Positions 44,650 to 56,500 of a stretch of 64,000 nucleotides of DNA are shown here, piece after piece. Location: contig CM021319.1 in NCBI GenBank assembly GCA_010645155.1, positions 2,539,072 to 2,603,071 of the forward strand, read 5' to 3'. The notes under the pieces are model-generated. The model was not told the DNA's origin. It made no database searches and saw nothing but the letters and a program-made list of their open reading frames with translations. Made by a program: the position numbers and the translations under genes. Numbering within the stretch: the stretch's first letter is position 1; every line of letters starts with the position of its first letter. The DNA is from Tigriopus japonicus. Its lineage: Eukaryota; Arthropoda; Copepoda; Harpacticoida; Harpacticidae.

Positions 44650-45893
44650 GGTTCGTTCTTGAGCTTCCCCCTCGTTCTGGTTCCCAATTCAAGCAATTCA
44701 GTTGACGTTGCACGGACGTCAAGTGGTGGACGAACGAGGTGGGAACACTCCGGGGGATCAGTCACGAGTGGGTTGGACCAAACGCACACTGCCCATTTTA
44801 TAACGCTCTGAAAGGGTCAGCAAATTTCGGTGATTTCTCGTCGAATTGAGTTCAACTAGAGACTGGATGGATGGGATAGATCTTTTAACTACAATCTGAC
44901 ATGATTATTTAATCTATGTTTGATATTTTACAAAAATACAATTTTGATGAGAGAAAATAGTGAGTACTTGTCATCTATGTAAATGCCAACTCATGCCAGA
45001 AACTGCATTATAATCGCTTCAATTTGTTGCAATGTTCCGTTATGATTTTGCTGACTCAGCGAGTCCGCCTCCCTGAAACTTGAAATCAGTTGTAATGAAA
45101 TGTACGCAAGGTCGACATTTGACATCGTCAAAATTAGAGAGAACAAACAATACAATTGAATAAACATAAACCATCAAAAATAACTAGTTTTCCAAACTAT
45201 GAGCAAACCAAGGCAAGGGCTTTGGTCTAAGAATCATGATGCTCCCTTAGAACATTATCCGGATCAAGGTGGTTACTTGAACCATGGGTATATCATGTGT
45301 CCATAAAAAGAAAGCCGTTTGTTTCCTTCTTCTTTGCCTTGGCCATGAGTTCCATGAGTTCCATTAGAGACTGGATGGATGCAAGTACTAGCAGGCCTCC
45401 TTCCCTCCTTCCTTCTTTCTTTCTTTCTTTCCACCTTGCTCATCCTCTTTGGATGTTGGGGCTCGTGAATGGCTGCTGGGTGCTTGTACATTACACAAAG
45501 ATCATCTCCTCAGTTCTCGCCAGGTTAAACCAACCAACCAACAGATGGAACGGGAAGGAACGGACGGTTGTTGCTCCCATGAAAGAGACCAAACCTGCCC
45601 CTTCTCCCCGTTTCAATCGAGAAGAAAGGTTCAGAGGAGAAGTCTGTTCTCACTAGAGGAATGGTATCAAATCTAAGGCTCCAGCATTTTGGGTGATCTA
45701 TTGACCACGATTCCTGATTAACATGTTCCCAGTTAAAATGTGCTCTGTGCCATAAATGTCTAAAATTGCTAGATTAGCTCGGATACTTGGTCCCAATTTG
45801 AATCTTCTAGTCTATTCCATCCTTAAGGAGAAGCTCATGAGCTCATGAGAGGAGGAACCTTCGTGTTTTATTTGTGTCAATAATTTGAGTCAA
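44650..45893. other. Divergent intergenic region between troponin C and the CUB gene
   Basis: About 1.2 kb separating two genes transcribed away from each other, so it probably contains both promoters. No gene is seen. A CTTT/CCTT run lies near 45398-45432. Confidence 0.5.
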
Positions 45894-48218
45894 ATGGCGG
45901 TGTTTTGGGTATTCGTCAAGGTTTTGATCTATTTTGTGCCAACTGTTTGGATGTTTGAATTGAATTGCAATCGGACAATTCGCACACCTTCGCATGTTCG
46001 ATCCCCAGATTGGACCCCAGATACCTTGGGTGCTTACCTGTATTGCATGATATCGATTCAAACCCCAGAACATCTCAAACACGAACAGCTCGTGCCCAAG
46101 ATCACTTTCAACCGACTCAGTTTGGGTGAACTTAGTGAAAATGGCCAGAAGTGCATCGGTGATCGGTATTTCATGATCTTGGATGGCGGTTGGGATTCAG
46201 CGGTGGAACCGGGTCGATATTGCGGTTCCTACGATCAAGTATACTCATATTACGGCGAGAACATGGACGTGGACCTCCTCATTGTGGTTGATTCCTACGA
46301 TGATTTCGCCGAGTATGACATTTCCATCGATTGGTTGTCAAAACATGAGCTGCCGGAACGATTTGGAAAAGTGCCGAATCTGAGTCCAAGTCTGCGAGGG
46401 AATCTCGTGCGGGGAACAGTCTGCGAGAAGGTTTTCTCAGAGTGTTCCAGACTCTCACCATGTCACGTCCAGTCTCCTGGGTATCCGGGGATCTATCCGA
46501 GGAACGTGCGATGTCGATACTATTTGAGTGCAGCCAGTCCACACATTCAGCTTTATGTGGACCCTCAAAGCCGGAATTTGTTCGATGTGGGCAGTCGACA
46601 ATGTGATGACCTTTTATCTTGTCCCATAAGAGGCTTGAACCACTTCGGCGATTGTCCTCTGGATTATGTCAAGATCTACGATGGATTAGACGAGCTATCG
46701 CCATTGATTGGAACATTCTGTGGAGTTGGCCAGTTCCCCAAATCAGTGATTGGAACCAGCAAAGAGATGTTCCTCGAGTTCCGCACCAGCCACGATGGTC
46801 CATTTTTGGGAACAGGATTTGATCTTCGAGTAGATCATGTACCGGGCATGGCTCAATCGATCTATTCCACCACCTCTTGTCATAAAGTTTTCAATTTTGA
46901 AGATTTAGAAAGTACAAATAGCTTGGAGGGCATCATTATGTCCTTGCAACATTGGTACCCGCCTGGAACGAATTGCACTTACTTGATTCAAGGCAAACCC
47001 ACCCAATTTGTAAGGGTATACTTTCCCAGTTTTCAAATCAATCCTATTGTGAACCCTTTGGCTGATGTTGATGGGTATTGCCGCGAATCACTTAGTGTTT
47101 ACGACGACACATGGCCAAATGGGATGAAGGTCATCAAGACATTTTGTGAGTTTTCTAAGCCTCTAGAAAACGTGGACATCATTTCTAAGGGTAACTCATT
47201 GTTATTGAATTTCATCTCTCGAACGGGAAGTTATTCGGGAAGCTCGATGACTTTCTGGGCCAAATACGATTTCTTTGACAATCGGCATTTTGGTGAATTA
47301 GTTCCTGGGACAAAATGTGACGAAGTATTCACTGAAGATAACCCTAAACGTTACTTTGCCTCCCCTCGAAACACACTACTTTTCAAACCAATCAACCAGG
47401 AGCAAGAAATCCGTTGTTCTTATCGGATTCAGAGTTTGGGCGGGCATGCTCGCATACGAATTACACTCACCAACATCGATTTGAAACCCTTAGAAAACAT
47501 GAAAAAAAATGTCAAACATTGCAATAAGAATCAATGTGATCCCAGCCGTTGCCAACAAATGGACCACATTCAAATCGTGGATGGATCCGTCGGCAACGTG
47601 TCTGTTTACAGCCAATGTTCCAAGGTTCGTCTTCCCACTGATTACTTGTCTCATGGACCCGACCTCTCTCTCAATCTGAAGGTGAATGGGAAAACTTCCT
47701 TCATGAATTATTTCAAGTCCACCGCCCCATTATTCGAGGCTCGGTTCGAGTTCATTCATCCCAAAGCGTGTGGCCCCATTTCATTGGAGTTTTGGCGGAG
47801 ACAAATCGCTCTCCCTCCCGTGAATAGCTATTCGTATTGGACTCAAAGTTTATATCTGGACAATCCCAGGAATCAGGACTTTGGCCCCATGGAATGTGTG
47901 TGGGACTGGGTTGGTCCTAATCAAAATGGAACGAGTGTCCCCGTGTTATTCACTGTCGAAGCTTGGAATTTGCCCTCGTCCACACCATGCAGTAGTTTCT
48001 TCGTGGAAATTCGCTCTGCTTCAAAATCGTTCGGTCAATTTTGCGTCGGAAAGACCAAAAACATTCTGCTGCCAGCACAAAAACAGCAAAAACAACAACA
48101 ACAGCAACAACATTCGTTGGAAACCGCCATTTCCGAGCCCATTTGGATCCATTTCAGGAAACTGACTTCAGTGGGAGGATCTTTCAACTTAAGTTGGAAA
48201 AAAGCGATATCGGATTAA
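45894..48218 (+). CDS. Secreted multi-CUB domain protein
   Basis: An intronless frame of 774 aa starts at ATG 45894. A signal peptide (MAVFWVFVKVLIYFVPTVW) precedes about five CUB-like units. The clearest is CUB2 (SPGYPGIYPRNVRCRYYL, DYVKIYDG, FCGVGQFPKS, LEFRTSHDGPFLGTGFDL). The others are diverged but keep paired Cys and the beta-sheet pattern, for example CRESLSVYDDTW and CDEVFTEDNPKRYFASP. Near the end a Gln-rich run (KQQKQQQQQQHS) interrupts the last unit. There is no protease or TM domain, so it is not a tolloid; an extracellular adaptor or adhesion role is inferred. The function is unknown. Confidence 0.82.
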   Translation: MAVFWVFVKVLIYFVPTVWMFELNCNRTIRTPSHVRSPDWTPDTLGAYLYCMISIQTPEHLKHEQLVPKITFNRLSLGELSENGQKCIGDRYFMILDGGWDSAVEPGRYCGSYDQVYSYYGENMDVDLLIVVDSYDDFAEYDISIDWLSKHELPERFGKVPNLSPSLRGNLVRGTVCEKVFSECSRLSPCHVQSPGYPGIYPRNVRCRYYLSAASPHIQLYVDPQSRNLFDVGSRQCDDLLSCPIRGLNHFGDCPLDYVKIYDGLDELSPLIGTFCGVGQFPKSVIGTSKEMFLEFRTSHDGPFLGTGFDLRVDHVPGMAQSIYSTTSCHKVFNFEDLESTNSLEGIIMSLQHWYPPGTNCTYLIQGKPTQFVRVYFPSFQINPIVNPLADVDGYCRESLSVYDDTWPNGMKVIKTFCEFSKPLENVDIISKGNSLLLNFISRTGSYSGSSMTFWAKYDFFDNRHFGELVPGTKCDEVFTEDNPKRYFASPRNTLLFKPINQEQEIRCSYRIQSLGGHARIRITLTNIDLKPLENMKKNVKHCNKNQCDPSRCQQMDHIQIVDGSVGNVSVYSQCSKVRLPTDYLSHGPDLSLNLKVNGKTSFMNYFKSTAPLFEARFEFIHPKACGPISLEFWRRQIALPPVNSYSYWTQSLYLDNPRNQDFGPMECVWDWVGPNQNGTSVPVLFTVEAWNLPSSTPCSSFFVEIRSASKSFGQFCVGKTKNILLPAQKQQKQQQQQQHSLETAISEPIWIHFRKLTSVGGSFNLSWKKAISD

Positions 48219-50568
48219 CGTTGTTGAAATGTCATTTGAGTCAGCATGTCAGATTTGACGAGTAAAGGGGAATATAATGAAAACAATCATATGAAGAAAA
48301 CTCGTTCATCCCATCTGCCAAAAATCAAGCGCTTTTGCAAATGCAGTTTTTTAAATGAAACACGCATATTGCACTCTGTTGAACCCAAACTCTTGATTTC
48401 ACATTCTTACGATAGAGTGCAAGCTAAGTGAGGAGACGTGTCACTCATGGCTGATCATTGCTATTCTCATATTTGGTTGAAACCATGGCAAACACAATTA
48501 TGTGTGTCACTTTATGAATGGCTAAATCTTGTTCGTAATCATTTTGCCAAGGGTACAATTAAGATGATGAAATAATGATGTCTTAGTTGACATTTGCTTG
48601 AAAATTGATAGTGACAGTTCATTCCAAATTTACGATCAAAAACTTCACTCCGATCTATTTTCGGCAAACTCGAGTCTTTTCGGATGTCAAACATGTACAA
48701 ACTATTCTTGTGCGTCATCGATTGTTCCTCATTCAGTTTTCTGAAAAGGTCACGCAATATGTGTTCTTCAAGAGACTTGAGTGTTGACGTCTAACACCGC
48801 TATAAAAAAGTTAAGTCTCCCTCTTTGTTTTGGTAGCCCTCTCAAAGGGTACGAACTAAGTACGAGAAACTCAAACATACGTTCAATGATTAACGGACTT
48901 TATTTAGAAAATATATAATAGAGTGCTTGTACAAAAATACCGAGTAAATCTTAAAAAATCATCTTGAAGGATAAAAGGTGTGAGGATATCTGATTCACTC
49001 CATCGCCGCAACCACCCCCACCCAATTTCCGGTACCGCCTCATTGCCCTCTGTCCTTTTTTCATATTAACAAAGATGTTTGACACATTGAGAGAGTGAGA
49101 GAGCGAAGACATGGAGAAAGAGAGACAGACAGACAGACGGACAGATAGAAAGATAGATAGATAGACAGACAGGGAAAGAGAGCTACAATACTGGCTAGCA
49201 AACACTATGGTGGAGGATAAGAAGAAGAAGATAGAGTGACAAAAATGGAATGTGGATCAAGAGGATTTGGAAGAAGTGCATGTGAGAATGAGCCGCGCTA
49301 CAGTACGGCAATATCATGTGGGAATCATAACAGATGCCAAGAAACATGTTTACCAACATCTTGACGGAGTGCCAAAGGAGAAAACTAGATACGAATAAGA
49401 GTTGAATTGAAATTTTGGGGATTGTGAATTATGGTGATGATGATTGCACTGAAACCAGTTTGAACCAGTTTAACTAGTGTTTACATGTACTTGACGACAA
49501 CAATACTGAGCAAGATTTCCAAGCCAATGATTCGTGAGAAGCATATGTTGTGGAGGATGTTATGGGTGACTTTGTTGCAAAAGCTGTTTGGAAATGAATA
49601 CCAAGTTTTGAGTCAAATTGCACGAGAGGTTTCTCAACCCTTTGTCTGACTAGTAATGAACTTCGTTGTGGCAACTGGACCAGGATGGAATGTTTGATGG
49701 TTCAAATGACGAGTTGTCGTTGTATTGAGTGAAGGCCAAGATGGCTGAAATGTAGCCTTTCAAGCTGTCATCATATCGACCTGTGTGAGCGGGTGTTTCG
49801 AGAACAAAAAGCGAGCTTAAAGAGGGACATTTAAAAAAATGGTGAAGTGCATTCATTGTTTCCCTTTAAAGGTTAGTTAGGTCAAGAACGCTCAAAAGAC
49901 TCTGAGACGAACTTGCATAGGTATATAAGGGCTATAACTAGTAACGATATGTGACTGTTGTGTCTTGAAAAGAGAATCGGAAAAGGATAATCTGATACGG
50001 CAAAAATGTGTTGGTCACCTTTGAATAGATTTGTTGACGGAGCTTTTGATCAATGAGGAATGGAAATCTGATAAGTGATAACAATGAATCGGAAATGGCA
50101 CGAGATGAAAGTAGTAATGATAATCATAAGAACCATGATGATAAAGAAGAGTAATATTCTCTTGGTGAAAATGGGTAGTTCCACGGTTGTACAGCAGACT
50201 CGAAATCTTAAAAGTTTGTTCCGTTTCTGATATTTCTTTTTGCGTTGAGAGGAGATTGATAAGAAAAGTGGTGGTACATGTTCATCTTTTGCGATACGAG
50301 ATATTACGCTAGAAACTATTTCTACTAATAGCAATAGTAATGATAATAATAATAATATGAATAATGAGATGAATAGTAATGATAGTAACAACATCATGGT
50401 ACATTCGTTGTCGCATAATCAACAATATGAACTTGAGAAGATAGATGAAGACGGATCACATTGGGGAGTGGCTCTTGGACTTGGAAAGTCTATCCATGAC
50501 CACACTGACACACGCACACACAAACACATACCGTGCTTGGATTAGTTAGTCTGCGTGTTACATTCCTC
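48219..50568. other. Convergent 3' region between the CUB gene and neurexin
   Basis: The two genes end toward each other here. It probably contains the long 3' UTR of neurexin. No coding region is supported. Simple repeats lie at 49125-49172 (ACAG/ATAG units) and ATA/AAT runs at about 50340-50365. Confidence 0.5.
49125..49172. repeat. ACAG/ATAG microsatellite
   Basis: The run begins with GACAGACAGACAG and passes into GATAGATAGATAG, with small interruptions. Confidence 0.9.
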
Positions 50569-53500
50569 TCACACGTACCACTCTCGAACGGGCTTGGATC
50601 CATTGGACTTGCAAAATAGTCGGGATCGCTCCCCATTTATTGCTCGAGCAGTGGCCAGGAATCCGTTGGAGGACTGATTTTGACGATTGGCCGAAGGAGG
50701 GTGGGCCAGCCCGCCTCCAACCCCACCCGTGGAAACACCGGGCCGAGCTGCCCCTTCCATAAGAGAGGTTGTGGCCGTTTCCTGGTCACCCAACTCCCCG
50801 TAGTCATTAGGAGGGGCAAACTGATAGCGTGGCGCCTCCTCACATTTGATCGTTCCATCGACCCTTGTCCGCATTTTCAAAACTATGATCACTATTAGGA
50901 TCATGGCCACGAAAGCTCCCAGGATAATGCCAATCACAAGCACCATGGTGCCCGGCATGGACTTTGTGGCGACCCGAGGACCACTGGGATCACCCTTGCC
51001 CCCACCGGGAGTCATATCCGGGACGTTCCATTTCTCGTCGAAAGCAGCCACGTGCTTCTCTTCGTCGAGCTTGTCCAGGGGGATATAAAGATTGTTGCCG
51101 GGCGGAAGCGGAAGTGGAAGGAGGGTGGGCGACGCGTAGGGCGTGTTTCCCACGGGGGGAGTTGGTTGAGGATATAAAAGGACGGCCCAATTGTCATTGT
51201 CGTCTTCAGGTGTGTTTTGAGGGCCCTCAAAGCCTCGGTAAGGTTCATGTGTGGAAAGTGGAACATAGTGACCTGAAAGAACAGCAAAACATGGATATTG
51301 AGGAGGTTTGGCCTTCACCGAACAAAGGTCACTCCGTGTTGGTTTAGAGAGGATTAGGGACGCTGCGAGACCCCGTGACAGCAAACATATTCGTATCTAG
51401 AACCTCATTTACCGTAGTTTGCTATGGCATGACGCGTGTTCAGAGAATGGTGAAGCAAGGAAAAGCAACGGAATTAAAAAAAGGCAGGCTTTGTTGCAAA
51501 ATGTCCAATGCAAAAGAGCCAATGAAATAAAAAAGAAATCAAGCACGTGACATGCCGAAAAATCTTGCGAATATGCTCAAAATCATCATCATCATCACCA
51601 CTATCATCGAATCTTTTTCTTCTGGCTGCATTCTAACCTAAAGGATTTTATCATTGACTACCTCCTAAAACTGACAGCAAAGAAGTCGTTATTTCTTTTA
51701 AACAAGAATTTATCTACTAGTACCATCTTCCATGGGAAATGAGGAGTTGGCGGGACAACTACTGTAGAACGGGGAACTAAATGACGAAGAGCAAACCAAG
51801 GAACAAACAAAATAACGAATTAAGAGCTAAGAGGGATGGATTATTAAGACTAAGTTAAAGATAGTGATGAACTTGATGAAACGCTTTTGTACTCCAGATA
51901 CGAATAGAACAGTGTGTTGTCAAGCCAACGCGTCCAGAGCTCGCAGTTCTCTAAACCCGGTGGAGTGTCCTTAATCGGATTTTGAAGGCGAGGAATCGGA
52001 AACGGAGAGAATGAAAGGCGCTTACTTTTGTTTGGTTTGTACGCTAATTTCTTGGTCGAACGTGGGTAGAAGGGGCTTGTTGTAATCAATTTTGACTCTT
52101 GACTTTGCAAGCGGCAGTAGAAAAGGTAGGAGCAGAGTAGACAGATAGACAGACCACCCTTGTCTTAGAAGCAGTCGAACTTGGTGTTGAAGTAAGCGTT
52201 GACCGAGTGTGCGAGTAGAGTCAGCAGCCTCGTCATGCACCTGGCTTGGCCTCCAACTGATTTCAAAGGCTACAACCTCAACAAAGGTTAGCCATCACAG
52301 CTGCTACTACTAAGGCCGTCACCAAAGTCGGGCAGTGTTTGCTCAAGGGATTTGGCGACGAAACCCCTGACGTCGAAGTGGATTCTGAAGAAGGAGACAG
52401 AAAAAAACGAGGCTCATCATCACTCATCAACTGGTTCTGGAGGGAACACGGAGAACAAAGCGTCCAGGAAAAGGGCTCAAAATGGGACCATGCCCTGGGG
52501 TTAGAGTGGCAATCTTGATTTAACGGCATTTTCCTGCCAAGATGAAGGTCCGTAAAGAGCCGACCGAGATCGTTGGTTAGTGGGTTCTGGGTACTTAATT
52601 CGGTAAATTAGGAACCAACGAAATGAGTTTCTGGAAGAGCCTGTTTTTCTAACTCTTCCTCCCTTTGTAACTAGATACAATTTGAGGAGGTCTCTGTAGG
52701 GAATACTCGAGGATTCCACTTGGAGCTTAGCATGTGTGTTGCGTAGCTCTCGAGTTTGAGAAGAGTTTCCTAGTGAAGTAAGCGTTAGGTTACAATTCAT
52801 GAATTCATGTGAAAGTGGTGATGATGACTGGAGGTTCTTAATGCCAAACATAATGGACCTTGGGATCTATTTAAGCGCTCCACATGGACGCAATTGCACA
52901 CCAACATGCAAGCAGGCAAGTTTTTAGGATGATTAGGACGGGTTTAGTAGTCCTAGTAGCATAATGCAGGGTGGTGTATTTTAGGTAGACAGGACCTGGT
53001 TGCTCTTGAACAAGCGTCTCTTCTCATTGTAAGATCAGATGAAATCATTGATAACATATGCCTCTCAGTTGAACTCAAAGCCGCCTCAAATCTCTCCTAT
53101 GTACTAATATACAGAAGGAATCATTTCCTCTTCCGGCAGACTCAACCGGAAACAGAAAGGACGCGGAAAAGGAGAAACAGACTGTACGACGAAATCGTGG
53201 AAGCATAAGGGGAAACGGAGAGCGAGCTCTGATAATCTGCTTGAGCGTTCCCCCGGATTGAAACATGAAAAGCAATGTAGGAACTCAATAAAACGTGGAA
53301 CTGAAGATCACAACGTTTGAAAATGGGTTTGCTCCGAGCCTGGTTTGTCCAAGAGATCATATTCATAATAATTCATTCTCCAAGGATGTCAACTTACTGT
53401 CTGTTCCACCGTGCGTATGAACAGGCCCATTGGTCTCTGGGAACAAAGAGCCCGGATTGAAAGGTCCATCCCCAGATCCCGAGCCACCCACGCAATCTTC

Positions 53501-56500
53501 TTCATCATCACAATTGAGAAAAGCGGCTCCAGCAGCATTGCTGCCGTAGCCACCATCAGGGCCTTCACTTTTGGCAATGGAGCTATGAGCAACTTGATCT
53601 GCAACAAAAGTAGGAGGTAGAGAAAGATACGATGTCTCTCATGAATTCCATTAGGTCGATTTTTCGCAGTTTCCCTACCAGCGTCACTGACGTCATAGGA
53701 GCCTCCAGTGGTGAATACGCTATCCATCATGGTCTTCATGGCTTCCTCAGTGAAGAGATGTGGGTGCGTATCCTTATAATCGAAAGGAATCCCACTTTTG
53801 AGAACATGAACGTCCCCGTGGATCTTGGCTTGTTTCTTGGATGCTGCCAGATCCAAAGGGCGAAGACCATTGTACAGGGCTGCGGCTATGACGCCCACAA
53901 ATGGCCGCTCGACTGTTTGACTACTTGGGTTGTATAAACCGCCAATTTGAACCAAGCTTTGGTCATTGAACACTGTTAATTGCCTATTGCCTGGGTACGT
54001 AAAAGAAAAAAGGGGTATGAAGAAAACTTGCAACAGCATTGATTAATCCATTTTTCCCTTACTTTGAGGAAACTTATTTTGCGGCGGATTATCGTCAATC
54101 TGAAGAGTTGAATTGGCTCCATTCCGGGTGAATCGAACCACGTGATACTTGCCATCGTTGACCTTAGTGTTGATGTCCCCGACAGTGATGTCTTTGGAAC
54201 CGAGGTTGTAATTGAGAAAAACTTTGCCAGCGACCTGATTTGAACAAATGAATGTAGTTTTGCCACTTTGAACAAACTGTTATGCTACAGCAACTTACGA
54301 TTTCCAATTGCAAGAAGTCTTTGTGCGAATCAGGATTGCTATCCACTCTAGCCAAAATGGCATTGAAACTTGGAGTGATGAATCCCAGAGATAGGATGTC
54401 ACTGTTTGTATCCGGACGCTTATCCGATGGATACGTGTATCGAATTACCCCTCCCTTTGTTCCCCATTCACAAGCCACAGATTCTGCAACACAATACATT
54501 GGCAATGTGTTAAGCAATTAGGGCCTCGTCGGACAATTAATCGATTGTGTACCTTCACATCCTTCCTCCACCAAAGGACTTGGAACCAAAGCGTCTTTCA
54601 CAGGATCCACAAGCTCGCCATTGGTCTCAAAACTGCCAAAGCAACCTTGGAAACCTGATCGCGACACCAGAGGTCTAGGGAGGATACTGTACATGGATTC
54701 ACGTACACCGCCTATGAAAAATGGAACACTTCAGCCTCATCAAAAATTAAAGCTTAACTGTCCGTCCTAATAATTTGATTCCTTAGTCAATCCTGGTAAA
54801 ACGTATTGACGCAAAAGTACAAGTGTAAATGAGTTCACTGGTCTTACTGCTTGCCGTCGGCTCATTACTCAAAGCTATTTAGCAAATGTCATCGTGTTGT
54901 GTGTCTTACCTAAGAATAAAATGCCATCCAAGTCTAGATGAAAGTTATCTCCTGTCGTCTCGGCAGTTGCCACGTGGCCATCGACCATGAGGGTGTGGCG
55001 GTACCGTGAAGGCCTTCCAATAATGACTTTGTGCCATTTGTTGTCGGCCAAAGAGCCTTGGACCGTGTCAGCTATGGTGAAAGGCCCATAGCCCAGGTTC
55101 AAGATATAATGAAGCCGACCATTGACCAGTTCAATGGCAATGAAATCACTGGCCTTGCCGGCATTGTACATGAGCAAGCCGTTCTGTTCGAAGGTGCGAA
55201 ATTGAAAGCGCAGGTTGATGGAATTGTAAGCCTTCATCTGGGGCAAGCCTATGTACGTATTTTTGGCGCTAAACGACATTGCATTATGGAAAGACATCTC
55301 GTGGCTAGATTCGACGAGAATTGCATTCATTTTGTGATTGCGCAATTGGCCAGAGCCCGCCAATTCAAAGAAGGCTTGGCCGTTGATGACGAGTTGCTGC
55401 ATGGAACCCACAAAGCCTGGGATCCCAGTGTGCAGTAGCAGCTCACTGGGATCAATGTTCCCGATATAGATTTTGCTGAAGCTCATTCGCGTGTCTTTCC
55501 TGCGGATTTCGGCTGAAAAGATAGTGGACCATGTGGAAAATTGAAACTTAACCGTTTCTGGAAATGTCTCTCAATTTCCTTCACTTGTGGCGGGATGCCA
55601 TGAGCTTACCTTCCACCTGGTCCTCGTCGTCAATGACGACAGCAATCTTTGCTCCACGTCGCTTGAAGTTGACGGAATGATAAATGTCGTCGTTGAGACT
55701 CTGACCGGCGAATAGAACCCTTTCTTCATTCTCAAGTCTGACCAAAACCCGGACCCTGGCCCCCTCTAAAGAGAGTTCAAGTTTGTCCTGGGATCTATCG
55801 TGCATTGTGGTCATGAGAAGCCCCGCTGGTTCTGTCGTTCGAAATCGAAAGGACACATCGTCAGCCTCGTGGGTTATCCCCTCTTTCTCCCACACCAATC
55901 CCATTGAGTGGGATCCTTCAAACTTGAGAGTGGTGGCCGCTAAATTGAACAAGAACCACCCATGATGAGCATTGGACACAAAAGAGTGAGTGAATAAGGA
56001 GCGATTGTAGCTTGCCAGCTAGCTAGTTGTTGGGTTGGGTGGGATGATGGATTGCTGACACAAGCTGCAACAAGCCTAAAACCGCTCCCCCTCACTCGAA
56101 ACCCTCCCAAGTAAGTAACCAAACGTACTTGTACCCACCCACTCACCGAGGGGTAATTGCGAGGCGAGGAAATTGTATGTAAATGCAACTCCTGGAACAA
56201 CTTACCATTGCCACATATTGCGCCAGCAAAGCTGGTTTGGGAGCAGTCGCACATGTAACGATTCCACCCCTCTGAGCACACACCACCGTGCATACAAGGC
56301 TTGTCATGACATTGGCCTGGCATTTTGTGACACGAGGACCTAATGGAGCCTAATTAAGGAAAGAAAGGAAAGAAAGAATAAGGCGCCATGCTTACGTTGT
56401 TCCATCACTAATGTCATGAGTCCTCTTTCCTCCAAATTGTAACAGAAATTGATTAAAGAACACCACCATCTACTACGTTCGTGTTTGCTTTCTTCCGAGA

